This document shows, piece after piece, positions 47,767 through 56,224 of a DNA stretch of 64,000 nt (positions within the stretch are counted from its first letter, which is position 1; each line of letters begins with the position of its first letter). Under the pieces are notes generated by a model. That model saw nothing but the letters and a program-made list of their open reading frames with translations. It made no database searches and was not told the origin of the DNA. The stretch comes from Nitriliruptor sp040882055 (GTDB taxonomy: Bacteria > Actinomycetota > Nitriliruptoria > Nitriliruptorales > Nitriliruptoraceae): positions 23,561 to 87,560 of the forward strand of contig JBBECA010000065.1 in NCBI GenBank assembly GCA_040882055.1. The letters run 5' to 3'. Both the position numbers and the translations under genes were made by a program.

Positions 47767-47849
47767 ATGTTCTCAGACCCGACGCCGCCACCCATCCTCC
47801 GTGGCACGCTGTACGGACCCCGGCGATCCGCCACGATCCGAGGACCTCC

Positions 47850-48506
47850 GTGCACGTGCTCATCGTCGAGGACGAGGACCGCATCGCGGCCTTCGTGGAA
47901 CACGGCCTCAAGGCCGAGGGCTTCACCGTGCAACGCGCGGCCGACGGCGACACCGGCTACGCGCTCGCCTGCCAGGACGACATCGATCTCGTCGTCCTCG
48001 ACCTCATGTTGCCCGGGCTCAGCGGCGAACAGGTGCTCGAGCGCCTCCGCAACAAGCGGCCCGACGTACCGGTGATCGTGCTGACCGCCAAGGACGCGAT
48101 CGAGGACCGGGTCCGCAACCTCAACGCCGGCGCGGACGACTACCTCACCAAACCGTTCTCGTTCGCCGAACTCCTGGCCCGGATCCACGCCCGCCTGCGG
48201 TCCCGCGACCAGGCGACCTCCACGGTGTTGACCGTGGGGGACGTCCAGCTCGACGTGCGATCGAGGTCCGCCCGGATCGACGGACGCGACATCTCCCTGA
48301 CCGCCCGCGAGTTCGCGCTGCTCGAGACCTTCCTCCGCCACCCCGGCCAGGTCCTCTCACAGGTGCAGCTGATGGACCGGGTGTGGGGCTACGACTTCGA
48401 GCCAGGGTCGAACGTGGTCGAGGTCTACGTCGGGTACCTGCGTCGCAAGCTGCGCCCCGACCTGATCGAGACCGTCCGCGGCGCCGGCTACCGGTTCAAG
48501 GCCTGA
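47850..48506 (+). CDS. OmpR-family response regulator
   Basis: 218 residues from GTG 47850. The receiver domain has the acidic pair VEDEDR near residue 7, the phosphoacceptor Asp in DLVVLDLMLPG near 51 and the Lys in YLTKPFSFAELL near 102. The C-terminal winged helix includes LTAREFALLETFLRHPGQVLSQVQLMDRVWGY and the EVYVGYLRRKL recognition region. It directly precedes its kinase, whose GTG lies two bases after the TGA. Likely targets are the two secreted genes and its own promoter, judged from the 11-base repeats. Confidence 0.95.
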   Translation: MHVLIVEDEDRIAAFVEHGLKAEGFTVQRAADGDTGYALACQDDIDLVVLDLMLPGLSGEQVLERLRNKRPDVPVIVLTAKDAIEDRVRNLNAGADDYLTKPFSFAELLARIHARLRSRDQATSTVLTVGDVQLDVRSRSARIDGRDISLTAREFALLETFLRHPGQVLSQVQLMDRVWGYDFEPGSNVVEVYVGYLRRKLRPDLIETVRGAGYRFKA

Positions 48507-48508
48507 CG

Positions 48509-50110
48509 GTGCCTCCACGGGACGCGGCAACAGAGGAGCAGGTGGTCCGACCGTGGCGCTCCCTGCGGGTCCGCGTACCGCTGACCGCCATCCTGGTGTT
48601 CGCGGTCAGCCTCGCGGTCGCCACCGCGCTGGCCTACGAGCTGCTGCTGCAAGCCTCGCTCGACGACATCGACGTCGTGCTCGACCGCGAACGCGAACGC
48701 TTCGACACCTCGATGGCGACGCTGCTCGATGAGGAGGTGGCGGCGCTCGAGGAGGAAGCCGCGGAGGCCGCGGCGGCCGCCGACGGCGCCGGTGAGAACC
48801 CGGAGGGCGCGGCACCGCCGACGGGGGTGGACGGGGTCGAGGCCCTGCGACGGGCGTCGCGGCGTTACCTCCAGCTCAACCCCGCCACCGAGTCGTACTG
48901 GACCATCATCCGGACCGACGGCAGCGCGCCGCTGGCGTCAGCGAGCGGACCGACCGCGCTCGAGGAGCTGTTCCGGACGGATCAGCTCCCCGAGGGCACG
49001 CTGGGCCGACGCGAGACGATCGCGTCCGACGCGGGCGACATCCGATCCTCCTCCGCACCGATCGTGCTCAACGGCGAACGGATCGGCAGCTACCAGATCG
49101 TCGCACCCCTGGCTCCGGTGCGCGCCCAGGCGCTCACCGCCGCCGGCCTGGTCGCCGCCGCCGCCGCGGTGTCGCTGCTCATCGGTGCGGTCCTGCTCAC
49201 CACCGCCCTGCGGCGCTCGCTCGCCCCGCTGCAGGGACTGGCCAGCGCCGCCCGTTCCACCGAGCTCCGTTCCCTCCACGGCCGGGTCGCCGTGCCCGAG
49301 ACCGAGGACGAGGTGGGCGTCCTCGCCCGTGAGTTCAACTCCATGCTCGACCGGATCGAGCGGGCATCCAGCGGCCAGACCGAGTTCATGGCATCGATCT
49401 CCCACGAGCTGCGGACCCCCATCACCATCGCCCGCGGGCACCTCGAGATGCTGCGCACCATCGGTCGGGACGACCCCGAGGCGCTCCGTGAGACGATCGA
49501 GGTCGTCGAGGACGAGCTGCACCGGATGGGCCGGCTCGTCGAGGACCTGATGGCCATCGCCCGGTCCGGCATGGAGGGGTTCGTCCGACCCCGCGAGCTC
49601 GAGCTCGTCGCCTTCTTCGAGGACCTCGAGCTCAAGATCGGTGGCCTGCGGATCGAGCACGTCCGAATCGAGCCTCCACCCCCGGTGCTGCTCGACGCCG
49701 ACCCCGACCGTCTCGCGCAGGCGGTCCTCAACCTGGTCACCAACGCCCACGTCCACACCCCCGCCGACACACGCATCACGGTCCGGGCCGTCGAAGCCCG
49801 CGGCGAGGTCGTCCTCGTGGTCGACGACCGAGGTCCGGGGATCCCGGAGTCCATCCGCGACGAGGTCTTCGCCCCCTTCGTTCGTTCAGGGGATGCGCCG
49901 GGCTCCACCGGGCTCGGGCTCGCGGTCGTCCAGGCGGTCGTCGACGCCCACGGAGGCTGGGTCGAGCTCGACACCGGGGCCGACGGCACCCGCTTCCAGC
50001 TCCACCTCCCCCACGCCGGGGCCTCGGACGCTCCGGAAGCAGGGGAAGCTGCCGCCAGCGCCGACCCGACCGAGCGCGGCGCCATCGCGACCACCGCTCC
50101 GGTCGACTGA
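48509..50110 (+). CDS. Membrane sensor histidine kinase (partner of the OmpR-type regulator)
   Basis: 533 residues from GTG 48509 (GTG 48542, nearer to GAGGAG, would remove 11). Membrane helices lie at about 20-42 and 210-235 and enclose a sensor region of about 165 residues with a Glu/Ala-rich coiled stretch (LLDEEVAALEEEAAEAAAA). A HAMP linker follows, then the H box FMASISHELRTPITIARGH near 295, the N box LNLVTNAHVH near 410, DDRGPGIP and GLGLAVVQAVVDAHGG. All catalytic boxes are intact. The sensed signal is unknown. The tail after residue 510 is Ala/Glu-rich. Confidence 0.95.
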   Translation: MPPRDAATEEQVVRPWRSLRVRVPLTAILVFAVSLAVATALAYELLLQASLDDIDVVLDRERERFDTSMATLLDEEVAALEEEAAEAAAAADGAGENPEGAAPPTGVDGVEALRRASRRYLQLNPATESYWTIIRTDGSAPLASASGPTALEELFRTDQLPEGTLGRRETIASDAGDIRSSSAPIVLNGERIGSYQIVAPLAPVRAQALTAAGLVAAAAAVSLLIGAVLLTTALRRSLAPLQGLASAARSTELRSLHGRVAVPETEDEVGVLAREFNSMLDRIERASSGQTEFMASISHELRTPITIARGHLEMLRTIGRDDPEALRETIEVVEDELHRMGRLVEDLMAIARSGMEGFVRPRELELVAFFEDLELKIGGLRIEHVRIEPPPPVLLDADPDRLAQAVLNLVTNAHVHTPADTRITVRAVEARGEVVLVVDDRGPGIPESIRDEVFAPFVRSGDAPGSTGLGLAVVQAVVDAHGGWVELDTGADGTRFQLHLPHAGASDAPEAGEAAASADPTERGAIATTAPVD

Positions 50111-50138
50111 AGGGCGGAGCCCCACGATCGCGCAGACC

Positions 50139-50144
50139 TAGACT
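50139..50144 (+). promoter_or_regulatory. -10-like TAGACT, leaderless start for the metallopeptidase gene
   Basis: TAGACT ends exactly 6 bases before the ATG at 50151 and no ribosome site is present, so transcription would begin at the start codon. Confidence 0.5.
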
Positions 50145-50150
50145 GCCGCC

Positions 50151-51446
50151 ATGAGCCACCGTCCGCTGATCGCCCTGCTCGCGGCCGCGTTCGTCGCAGG
50201 ACTCGTCGCGGCGTCGACGGTGGCGGTGGTGCAGTCCCGACGCGCGACCGCCGAGGCCGAACGCGCCGCCGAACTGGCCGAACAGGTCGAGCGACTCGAG
50301 CAGCGGGTGGCCGCGCTCGAGGCGTCCGAGGCGTCCGACGTCTCCCCCCTCGACGAGCTCCTCGGTGGCGAGCTGAGCGAGCTGTTCGACGGGATGCTCG
50401 GCGGTGGCGGCGGTGACGTCGACGGCCTCCTCCATGCCGACCTCGACCCCGAGGAGCTCGCGGCACGCGCCGACGTGCTGGTCGCGCTCCGGGCGATCCC
50501 CGCCGGGTCGGACCTGGCCGAGCTCCAGCGCGAGCTCCTCGAGGGGCAGGTCGCCGGCTACTACGCCACCGAGGAGGATCAGCTCGTGGTCCGCACCCCC
50601 GAGGGCACGGTCCGGCCGCTCGACCCGATCACCCTCGCCCACGAGCTCGACCACGCCCTCGTCGACCAGGTCGTCGGCCTCCCCGACCTCGACGAGCTGG
50701 ACACCGACGCGACGCTCGCGCGGCTGGCCGTCGTCGAGGGCGACGCGACCCTGCTGATGCACCTGTGGACCCTCGAGCACCTCTCGTTCACCGACCAGCT
50801 CGGGATGCTCGGCGCCGGCGACATCGACGCTCAGCAGGCGCAGCTCGAGACCTTCCCCCACCACCTGCAACGTGAGCTCGTCTTCCCCTACACCGCGGGT
50901 CTCGCTCTCGTCTGCGAGCGCTGGCTCGCGGGAGGCTGGGACGCGGTCGACGCCACCTACGCCGACCCGCCACTGACCTCCGCCGGCGTGCTGTTCCCCG
51001 AACGTGCCGGCGAGGCACCCGCCCCCGTGCCGGCGCTGACGGCACCCGACGGTCCGGACGAGCGGTTCACCGACACCTTCGGCGCAGCCGAGCTGCTGTG
51101 GCTCCTCGAAGCGCCCGGCGGCGACACCGGGGCGGCCCTCGACGGGCCCGCGGCCCGTGCCGCCGCGTGGGCGGGCGGCGAGGTCCGCCTGTGGGACGTG
51201 GACGGCGAGCGGGCAGTCGGGCTGTCCCTCGCAGAACGCGACGCCGACGATCCCGACCTGTGCGGGTCCGTGACCGACTGGTACGGAACCGCCGCACCGG
51301 CCGCCACCCGGACGGGATCCGGTCGACTCGCGAGGTTCAGCGAGGGCGACGAGGTGGCGGTCATCCGCTGCGACGCTGACGGGGTCCGGCTGGCCGTCGC
51401 CCCCACCGCAGCGCTCGCCGACGCGGTCGTCGGTGCCGGGCGGTGA
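50151..51446 (+). CDS. Membrane-anchored putative HExxH metallopeptidase
   Basis: 431 residues. One N-terminal helix (LIALLAAAFVAGLVAASTVAVV) is followed by a coiled coil (RATAEAERAAELAEQVERLEQRVAALEA, key span 30-60) and a Gly-rich linker. The HExxH zinc motif is LAHELDHALVDQ near residue 163 and the downstream VVEGDATLLMH near 195 supplies a third ligand Glu, the gluzincin arrangement. The C-terminal half is beta-rich with two Cys (DLCGSVTDWYG, VIRCDADG). It should act outside the membrane. It sits 40 bases after the kinase gene and may belong to the same system. Substrate unknown. Confidence 0.68.
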   Translation: MSHRPLIALLAAAFVAGLVAASTVAVVQSRRATAEAERAAELAEQVERLEQRVAALEASEASDVSPLDELLGGELSELFDGMLGGGGGDVDGLLHADLDPEELAARADVLVALRAIPAGSDLAELQRELLEGQVAGYYATEEDQLVVRTPEGTVRPLDPITLAHELDHALVDQVVGLPDLDELDTDATLARLAVVEGDATLLMHLWTLEHLSFTDQLGMLGAGDIDAQQAQLETFPHHLQRELVFPYTAGLALVCERWLAGGWDAVDATYADPPLTSAGVLFPERAGEAPAPVPALTAPDGPDERFTDTFGAAELLWLLEAPGGDTGAALDGPAARAAAWAGGEVRLWDVDGERAVGLSLAERDADDPDLCGSVTDWYGTAAPAATRTGSGRLARFSEGDEVAVIRCDADGVRLAVAPTAALADAVVGAGR

Positions 51447-51787
51447 GGAGGTCAGCCGACGAACTCGCCGCACGGGTCCTGGCAGACCGGGATCGTGCGC
51501 TGGCACGCATCGCCGCGCTCGAGCGTGATCTCGCGGTGCTGTTCGAGGCGACGCAGGACGCGCCAGACGACGAGCACGACCCCGAGGGCGCCACCATCGG
51601 CTTCGAACGTGCGCAGGTCACGGCGCTGCTGACGGCCGCGCGAGCGCACCTCGCGGAGCTCGACGACATCGCTGCCCGGGTCGCGGACGGCACCTACGGG
51701 ACCTGCGAGCGCTGCGGGACCGCGATCGCGGCCGAGCGGCTCGAGGCGCGACCGACCGCCCGTCGCTGCGTCGCCTGCGCCGACTGA
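51443..51787 (+). CDS. DksA/TraR-type zinc-finger protein
   Basis: 114 residues from GTG 51443, overlapping the metallopeptidase TGA. A coiled helical N terminus (ELAARVLADRDRALARIAALERDL) is followed by a C4 zinc finger CERCGTAIAAERLEARPTARRCVACA at residues about 87-112. DksA-like proteins reach into the RNA polymerase secondary channel or bind other partners; the DksA acidic coiled-coil tip cannot be assigned here. The gene seems to be the end of the regulator-kinase-peptidase-DksA cluster. Confidence 0.88.
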   Translation: MRRSADELAARVLADRDRALARIAALERDLAVLFEATQDAPDDEHDPEGATIGFERAQVTALLTAARAHLAELDDIAARVADGTYGTCERCGTAIAAERLEARPTARRCVACAD

Positions 51788-52016
51788 TCACCCCGACGCT
51801 GCCGACGGCGCCGCAGGGCGCGCGAGATCGCGCGGCGGGTTCAACCGCGGGTGAGTTCGGCAGCGGGTGTTGATGGGATAGGCCCCAACCCGGCATGTGC
51901 ATAGCGGGCGTTGGTTGCCAGTACGGAGGGAGCGCGCCGGAGGCTGTGCTCGCTTCTGGCACCACGTCCTCGGGCCACCGTGTCCATCCACATCATCGCG
52001 ACTGGGGAACGGTTCG

Positions 52017-52355
52017 TCAGAGGTCCAGGAGGTCGGCGAGGACCTCGCGCATCTGGTTCAGCACCTGCGGGCCGACGTTGCCGACCGGTTCAGCGAGCCG
52101 TTCGACGGCGATCGCCCTGATGTGCTGACACTGAGCTGCCGAGACGACCTCGAGGCCGTTGTCCGGATCCGGCTCGATGGTCACCTCGACTCGGTAGCGA
52201 CGCAGCCTGGAGGTCAGCGGTACGACCTGGGCCACGCTCGGCCCCTGGTCGAGTACCACCTGCGCGGTCACGACCACGACGGGCCGTGCGAAACCAGCTT
52301 CCCGCCCCTGCGGCTCGCCCAGGTCTGCGAGCTGGACGTCACCGCAACGACGCAT
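52017..52355 (-). CDS. MazF/PemK-type mRNA interferase toxin
   Basis: 112 residues from ATG 52355. The MazF fold is seen as RRCGDVQLADLGEPQGREAGFARPVVVVT (key residues 2-30) and the PLTSRLRRYRVEVTIEP strand pair. Typical MazF toxins cut single-stranded RNA and are neutralised by the upstream antitoxin. The gene begins inside the antitoxin gene (17-base overlap), normal for such pairs. Confidence 0.9.
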   Translation of the reverse strand: MRRCGDVQLADLGEPQGREAGFARPVVVVTAQVVLDQGPSVAQVVPLTSRLRRYRVEVTIEPDPDNGLEVVSAAQCQHIRAIAVERLAEPVGNVGPQVLNQMREVLADLLDL

Positions 52356-52536
52356 CGAGCCACTCGGTTTCACCGTCGTCGAGCGGTGCCGCGAGCTGCT
52401 CGCCCATCTCCTTCTGACGAAGCGCCCGCAGTGCTGCCGCGGCAACCTCATCGATGGTCGCGCCACGCCGTTGCGCCTCACGGCGGAACCCGTCGTGGGT
52501 GCGGTCAGAGACCCGGAGCATCTTCGTGGCAGCCAT
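52339..52536 (-). CDS. MazE/ribbon-helix-helix-type antitoxin
   Basis: 65 residues from ATG 52536. KMLRVSDRTHDGFRREAQRRGATIDEVAAAALRALRQ is a ribbon-helix-helix-like DNA-binding part (key residues 5-40) and the acidic tail EMGEQLAAPLDDGETEWLDAS would wrap the toxin. It overlaps the toxin gene and is preceded by a palindromic operator and a leaderless -10 box. Confidence 0.84.
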   Translation of the reverse strand: MAATKMLRVSDRTHDGFRREAQRRGATIDEVAAAALRALRQKEMGEQLAAPLDDGETEWLDASLR

Positions 52537-52542
52537 GACGGA

Positions 52543-52561
52543 AGTATACGGAACCGTAGAC
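52543..52561 (-). promoter_or_regulatory. Antitoxin promoter and operator
   Basis: On the minus strand TATACT (52548-52543) stands exactly 6 bases before the antitoxin ATG, so the mRNA is probably leaderless. It overlaps the inverted repeat GTATACGG-AA-CCGTAGAC (52544-52561), a likely autorepression site. Confidence 0.62.
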
Positions 52562-52656
52562 GACCGTCCAGTGCGCTGCTGCGCAGCGCACCGCTGGCGG
52601 CACCAGTGCAGGTGCGTTCTCTACCGTGCGTGGGGCGAGATTCGGCACCGCCGGCC

Positions 52657-53631
52657 TCACCCGGTGGGTGGCTGGACGCCGGTTCTCGTGCGCCAGCGTC
52701 GCCAGAGCAGGTCGAGTGCCCACGCAAAACCCGCCATCACGATCAGCATGCGGCCGGTGATGGGACTTTCGGACGGCGGCTCTGGGCCGGCAGTGGCCCT
52801 GACGGGGTCGCTCTGGACGATGGTGACGGCCTGCTGGGGGATGGACCGCTCCTGCAGCCAGTCCCGGACACCGCGCTCGTTCCGTGCCGGGTCCTCCACA
52901 CCGACGACCACCCGGTTGATCCGCTCATCTGCGTCGGAGAAGACCACGCCCGGCAGGCCGTGGACGTCTGCGACCGCGGTGAACCAGTCGTGCAACTGGA
53001 TCCAGGTGAAGGTGGCCTCGTGCACGACCACAAGTTCCTGGTCGAAGCCGGCTCCCAGCAGTTCGACCAGGAGCGCTCGCGCCTGTCCTTCGGCTTCCTC
53101 GCTCGCCTCAGCCAGCCACAGGTGCAGGGTCCCGCCGTCGCGCCCAGCGTCGTGGCCGCCCTCCACCCAAGCGCCACCGAAGCCGGGAACCTGCTCGGCG
53201 ACAAGACGGTACTCGTGGTCCGGACTACCCCGCGTCGCGACACCGGTCTCCGCCGTTGCCTCCTGGCTGGTCAGCCGTACCGACCCCGAGCACACGGAGG
53301 TGTCCAGCGGAGCATCCCTCCCAGCATGCATCGCGTAGATGCGCCAAACCTCTCCTGCTCGCGGGGCGATCCCTTCAGACATCGTCATCACGAGGCCGTC
53401 CCCCTGGGAGCTCGTCCCGGTGGTGACCTCGACCACGTCAGGTACCTCCCCCTTGAGCAGATCCGTCATCTCGAAGCGCGCGGGCGACAGCAGCGTCCCG
53501 TCGCCAGCCTGCGAGCCCCGGAGCGCCCGACCCTCGAAGACGACGTCCGCCGACTCAAGGTGCTGTGCCTGCGACACCGCGGCACAGGCGGCCCACGCAG
53601 ACGTCGCGGTCGCAAACAGACCGGACGTCAC
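52657..53631 (-). CDS. Exported protein with C-terminal membrane helix, signal peptide apparently truncated
   Basis: 324 residues from GTG 53631 (GTG 53661 would add 10). The start TSGLFATATSAWAACAAVSQAQ looks like the last part of a signal peptide: related exported proteins have a longer hydrophobic leader before AWAC and then QxxxxADVVFEGR, as here (HLESADVVFEGRA). The middle is soluble with VWRIYAMHAGRDAP and DTSVCSGSVRL, and the C terminus has a membrane helix ending in Arg-rich sequence (GRMLIVMAGFAWALDLLWRRWRTR). The vapBC operator abuts its start, so the N terminus may have been lost by insertion of that cassette. Function unknown. Confidence 0.6.
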   Translation of the reverse strand: MTSGLFATATSAWAACAAVSQAQHLESADVVFEGRALRGSQAGDGTLLSPARFEMTDLLKGEVPDVVEVTTGTSSQGDGLVMTMSEGIAPRAGEVWRIYAMHAGRDAPLDTSVCSGSVRLTSQEATAETGVATRGSPDHEYRLVAEQVPGFGGAWVEGGHDAGRDGGTLHLWLAEASEEAEGQARALLVELLGAGFDQELVVVHEATFTWIQLHDWFTAVADVHGLPGVVFSDADERINRVVVGVEDPARNERGVRDWLQERSIPQQAVTIVQSDPVRATAGPEPPSESPITGRMLIVMAGFAWALDLLWRRWRTRTGVQPPTG

Positions 53632-53645
53632 CGCAGCGCCTTCGA

Positions 53646-53657
53646 TATCATACGATA
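53646..53657. promoter_or_regulatory. VapBC operator and divergent -10 boxes
   Basis: TATC-ATAC-GATA (53646-53657) is an inverted repeat 21 bases before vapB. TACGAT (53651-53656) can be a plus-strand -10 box and TATGAT on the minus strand (53652-53647) a -10 box for the exported protein. Confidence 0.6.
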
Positions 53658-53678
53658 CCACCGACGGAGGTGTCACGC

Positions 53679-53900
53679 ATGACCGACGTGCTGATCCGCG
53701 ACGTTCCCGAGGACGTCGTCTCCGCCATCGAGGCGAAGGCCAAGCGTCTCGGTCTGTCGCGGACCGAGTACCTCCGCCGGCAGATGCTGCGTGTCGCCTC
53801 GACATCTGATGAGCCCGTCAGCGTCGAGTCGCTCCGTCAGTTCGCCCAGACCTTCGCCGACCTCGGTGACCCCGAGATCATGCGGGGGGCCTGGGAGTGA
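53679..53900 (+). CDS. vapB: VapB-type antitoxin (ribbon-helix-helix)
   Basis: 73 residues from ATG 53679, with GGAGGTG 6 bases upstream. TDVLIRDVPEDVVSAIEAKAKRLGLSRTEYLRRQ is a ribbon-helix-helix domain (key residues 2-36); the tail to GDPEIMRGAWE is the toxin-binding part. Its TGA overlaps the vapC GTG. Confidence 0.92.
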   Translation: MTDVLIRDVPEDVVSAIEAKAKRLGLSRTEYLRRQMLRVASTSDEPVSVESLRQFAQTFADLGDPEIMRGAWE

Positions 53901-54307
53901 CCGACTGGCTGATCGACAAGTCCGCCCTGGTCCGTCTCGGCGACGCCGTCGATGGGCAGACGTGGGCTGAGCGGATCGAACGCGGTCTGGTGCGTGTCAG
54001 CACCGTCACACGGCTGGAGATCGGGTACAGCGCGCGTACCGGAGATGAGCTGCGGGCGGGTCTGCGGAGGCCACCATTGGCCTCCATGCCGGTGGAGTAC
54101 CTGACGCCAGCCATCGAGGACCGCGCCGTCGAGGTCCAGCAACTGCTCGCCGACCGTGGACACCACCGAGCTCCGGCTGTGCCCGATCTCCTGATTGCGG
54201 CGACCGCCGAGCTGGCGGGCCTCGCGGTCCTCCACCAGGACAAGGACTTCGACATCATCGCGGACGTGACCGGCCAGCAGCTCGAGCGGCTCCATCTCGA
54301 CGAGTAG
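53897..54307 (+). CDS. vapC: VapC-type PIN-domain RNase toxin
   Basis: 136 residues from GTG 53897. The PIN acidic residues are in LIDKSALVRL (Asp), TVTRLEIGYSA (Glu), VPDLLIAATAEL (Asp) and HQDKDFDIIA (Asp), so the active site is intact. VapC toxins cleave tRNA or rRNA and are held by VapB. The length (about 130-140) is standard. Confidence 0.95.
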   Translation: MTDWLIDKSALVRLGDAVDGQTWAERIERGLVRVSTVTRLEIGYSARTGDELRAGLRRPPLASMPVEYLTPAIEDRAVEVQQLLADRGHHRAPAVPDLLIAATAELAGLAVLHQDKDFDIIADVTGQQLERLHLDE

Positions 54308-54421
54308 CGGTAGCGGGCGTTGTGACGCGGATGGAGACCGTCGGCTCTGCGCTGCTTCTGGCGACGGGTGTCTGGGTCCAGCCAGTTCCAGAGTCCCCGT
54401 ACGATGGGCTCGGGGGTGACC

Positions 54422-55291
54422 ATGCGTCGAGTCGAGCTTCGGGGGTCGTTGGTCGACCGGGTCACGCAGCGCTGGGTCATCGCCACCGGGAGAAGGGTCG
54501 ACCTGGCGGGCGGGCAGAGGTGGCTCGACGGTCCCGTCGGCGACCCCGGAGGGATCGGTGACCGGTGGGTCGATGTGCATGCGGCACGTCACGGGGCGGA
54601 CGTTGTGGAGGGACCGGAGCAAGGACTGTTGCCGAGGTTCGCAGCCCTGACCCCGTCGCTGGATGTCGCTGCCGTGTCGCCGCAGATCGCTGCCTTCTAC
54701 GAGACGACGACCATGTGGTCGGTCGATGTGTGGTCGCGGTGGGCGCGCTGGGCCGAGCCGGGCGGAAGGCTCATCAACGCGGTGTTCGCGCGCCGGCTGC
54801 GCCAGCTGAGCCTCCCACTCGATCCTCTGGGCGTCGCCGAGGGGATGGACAGCCTCGTCGCGGCGATCGTCGCCCCCGACGGCGATCATCTCGGCACGGT
54901 CTGGCAGCGCACCCTGCGGGCGACCGGCGCGACGGTGTTTGGGGGCTTCTACGGCGCATGCACGCTGCCCGGCGCCGCCGGCCCATCGGTGCGTGTGGTC
55001 TTCCCGCTGCCCAACGGCAGCTTGACGGTGTTCCTGCGCCCCGAGGCGACGCCCGACGGCGGCCTCGTGCTGAGTTCGGGGCCGGGCCGCTTCGGCGACG
55101 ACGGCGCCTACCTGGTGGTGCGTCCCGGTGCGGCCGACCGCGGCTGGGCGCGCCGGGTCCCGCTGCACGAGCGGTTCACGCTGTCCGCCGGGCCCGACGG
55201 TCCGGTGCGGTGCGACCACCGGATCGACCTCGGACCGCTCGAGCTCCTCCGGCTCCGCTACCGCCTCCGACGCCACCCCACCACGGACTGA
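54422..55291 (+). CDS. Uncharacterised protein
   Basis: About 289 residues from ATG 54422 (GTG 54416 adds two). I do not recognise a family. No membrane helix or signal peptide is obvious. Notable segments are AFYETTTMWSVDVWSRWARWAEPGGRLIN near residue 84, FGGFYGACTLPGAAGPSVRVVFPLPNGSLTVFLRP near 165, and an Arg/Leu-rich end. The gene is 3 bases before the CrtA-like gene, so the two are probably coupled and may work together. Confidence 0.65.
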   Translation: MRRVELRGSLVDRVTQRWVIATGRRVDLAGGQRWLDGPVGDPGGIGDRWVDVHAARHGADVVEGPEQGLLPRFAALTPSLDVAAVSPQIAAFYETTTMWSVDVWSRWARWAEPGGRLINAVFARRLRQLSLPLDPLGVAEGMDSLVAAIVAPDGDHLGTVWQRTLRATGATVFGGFYGACTLPGAAGPSVRVVFPLPNGSLTVFLRPEATPDGGLVLSSGPGRFGDDGAYLVVRPGAADRGWARRVPLHERFTLSAGPDGPVRCDHRIDLGPLELLRLRYRLRRHPTTD

Positions 55292-55294
55292 ACG

Positions 55295-56008
55295 ATGGCC
55301 TACGGCTTCCACCTGCTCGAGACCTCGACGGCGACCGCAGTACGGCTGCTGCTGCAACGATGGTCGCGGACCCGACCGGCCGGCCTCCACCGTGCTGAGC
55401 CGATGGCCGCGATGGAGCTCGGCACGCCGATCGTCTCGACGCGTCGGTTCCGTCCGGGTCGGGTCGCGCTGTTCGCGGCGTGGGAGTCGTTCGACGACCT
55501 CGACGCGTGGCTCACCGAGGACGCTGTCGGTCGACGCTGGGCACAGGGCTGGCACGTGCGACTCGAGTTCCTCCGACGTTGGGGCCACGTCGCCGCGTTC
55601 GACGGCCTCCCCGAACATGCCGGCGACCACGACCCGTCGGAACCCGTCGTAGCGGTGACCCTCGCCCGGCTCAAGCTGCCTCAGGTCCCACGGTTCATCC
55701 GCTGGGGCCGCCCGGTCGAGGCCCAGGTGCGAGACGACCCCGGACAGGTGCTCGCGCTCGCCGCGGGAGCACCACCGCGGACGGTGTCGACGTTCACCGT
55801 GTGGCGCAGTGCGCAGGCCATGACCGACATGGTCGCGGGACGCTCCGACGCCCCCGGAGCCCACCGACACATCGAGGCGATGCAGGAACGCCGCCGTGTG
55901 GACTTCCACCGCGAGTTCACCACCCTGCGCTTCCGCTGCCTGGAGGAGCACGGGTCGTGGCGAGGCCGCACCGGCATCGTCCCCACACGACCGGGACCGC
56001 CTGGTTGA
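55295..56008 (+). CDS. CrtA/spheroidene-monooxygenase-like protein
   Basis: 237 residues from ATG 55295. The pattern FRPGRVALFAAWESFDDLDAWLTE, WHVRLEFLRRWG, PVVAVTLARLKLPQVPRFIRWGRPVEAQ and STFTVWRSAQAMTDM matches the spheroidene-monooxygenase-type (DUF3291-like) fold, a ferredoxin-like barrel. Carotenoid hydroxylation is known for some members but no carotenoid gene is in the window, so no substrate is assigned. It follows the unknown gene at 3 bases. Confidence 0.72.
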   Translation: MAYGFHLLETSTATAVRLLLQRWSRTRPAGLHRAEPMAAMELGTPIVSTRRFRPGRVALFAAWESFDDLDAWLTEDAVGRRWAQGWHVRLEFLRRWGHVAAFDGLPEHAGDHDPSEPVVAVTLARLKLPQVPRFIRWGRPVEAQVRDDPGQVLALAAGAPPRTVSTFTVWRSAQAMTDMVAGRSDAPGAHRHIEAMQERRRVDFHREFTTLRFRCLEEHGSWRGRTGIVPTRPGPPG

Positions 56009-56224
56009 CGAACTCGGGACGCCGGGAGCGCTCCAGGACGAGCGGCGGAGCGGTGATCAGATCACTCGCCCTCCGAGGCCCCGTGAGGAGATGGACGCCA
56101 CGACCGAGTAGATGATCCGGGCGTTGCGCACCGGTGCCAGCCCGCGTGGAGGGCGTGGCTCCGCCCAAGTCGGGGGCAGTAGTTGGGTAGGAGGTCCCGT
56201 CGAACGTGCCGACTCAACCGCGGG

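Noticed and set aside
53679..53900. VapB alone as a metal-responsive regulator
   Set aside because: The partner vapC overlaps it and has all four acidic residues, so it is an antitoxin.
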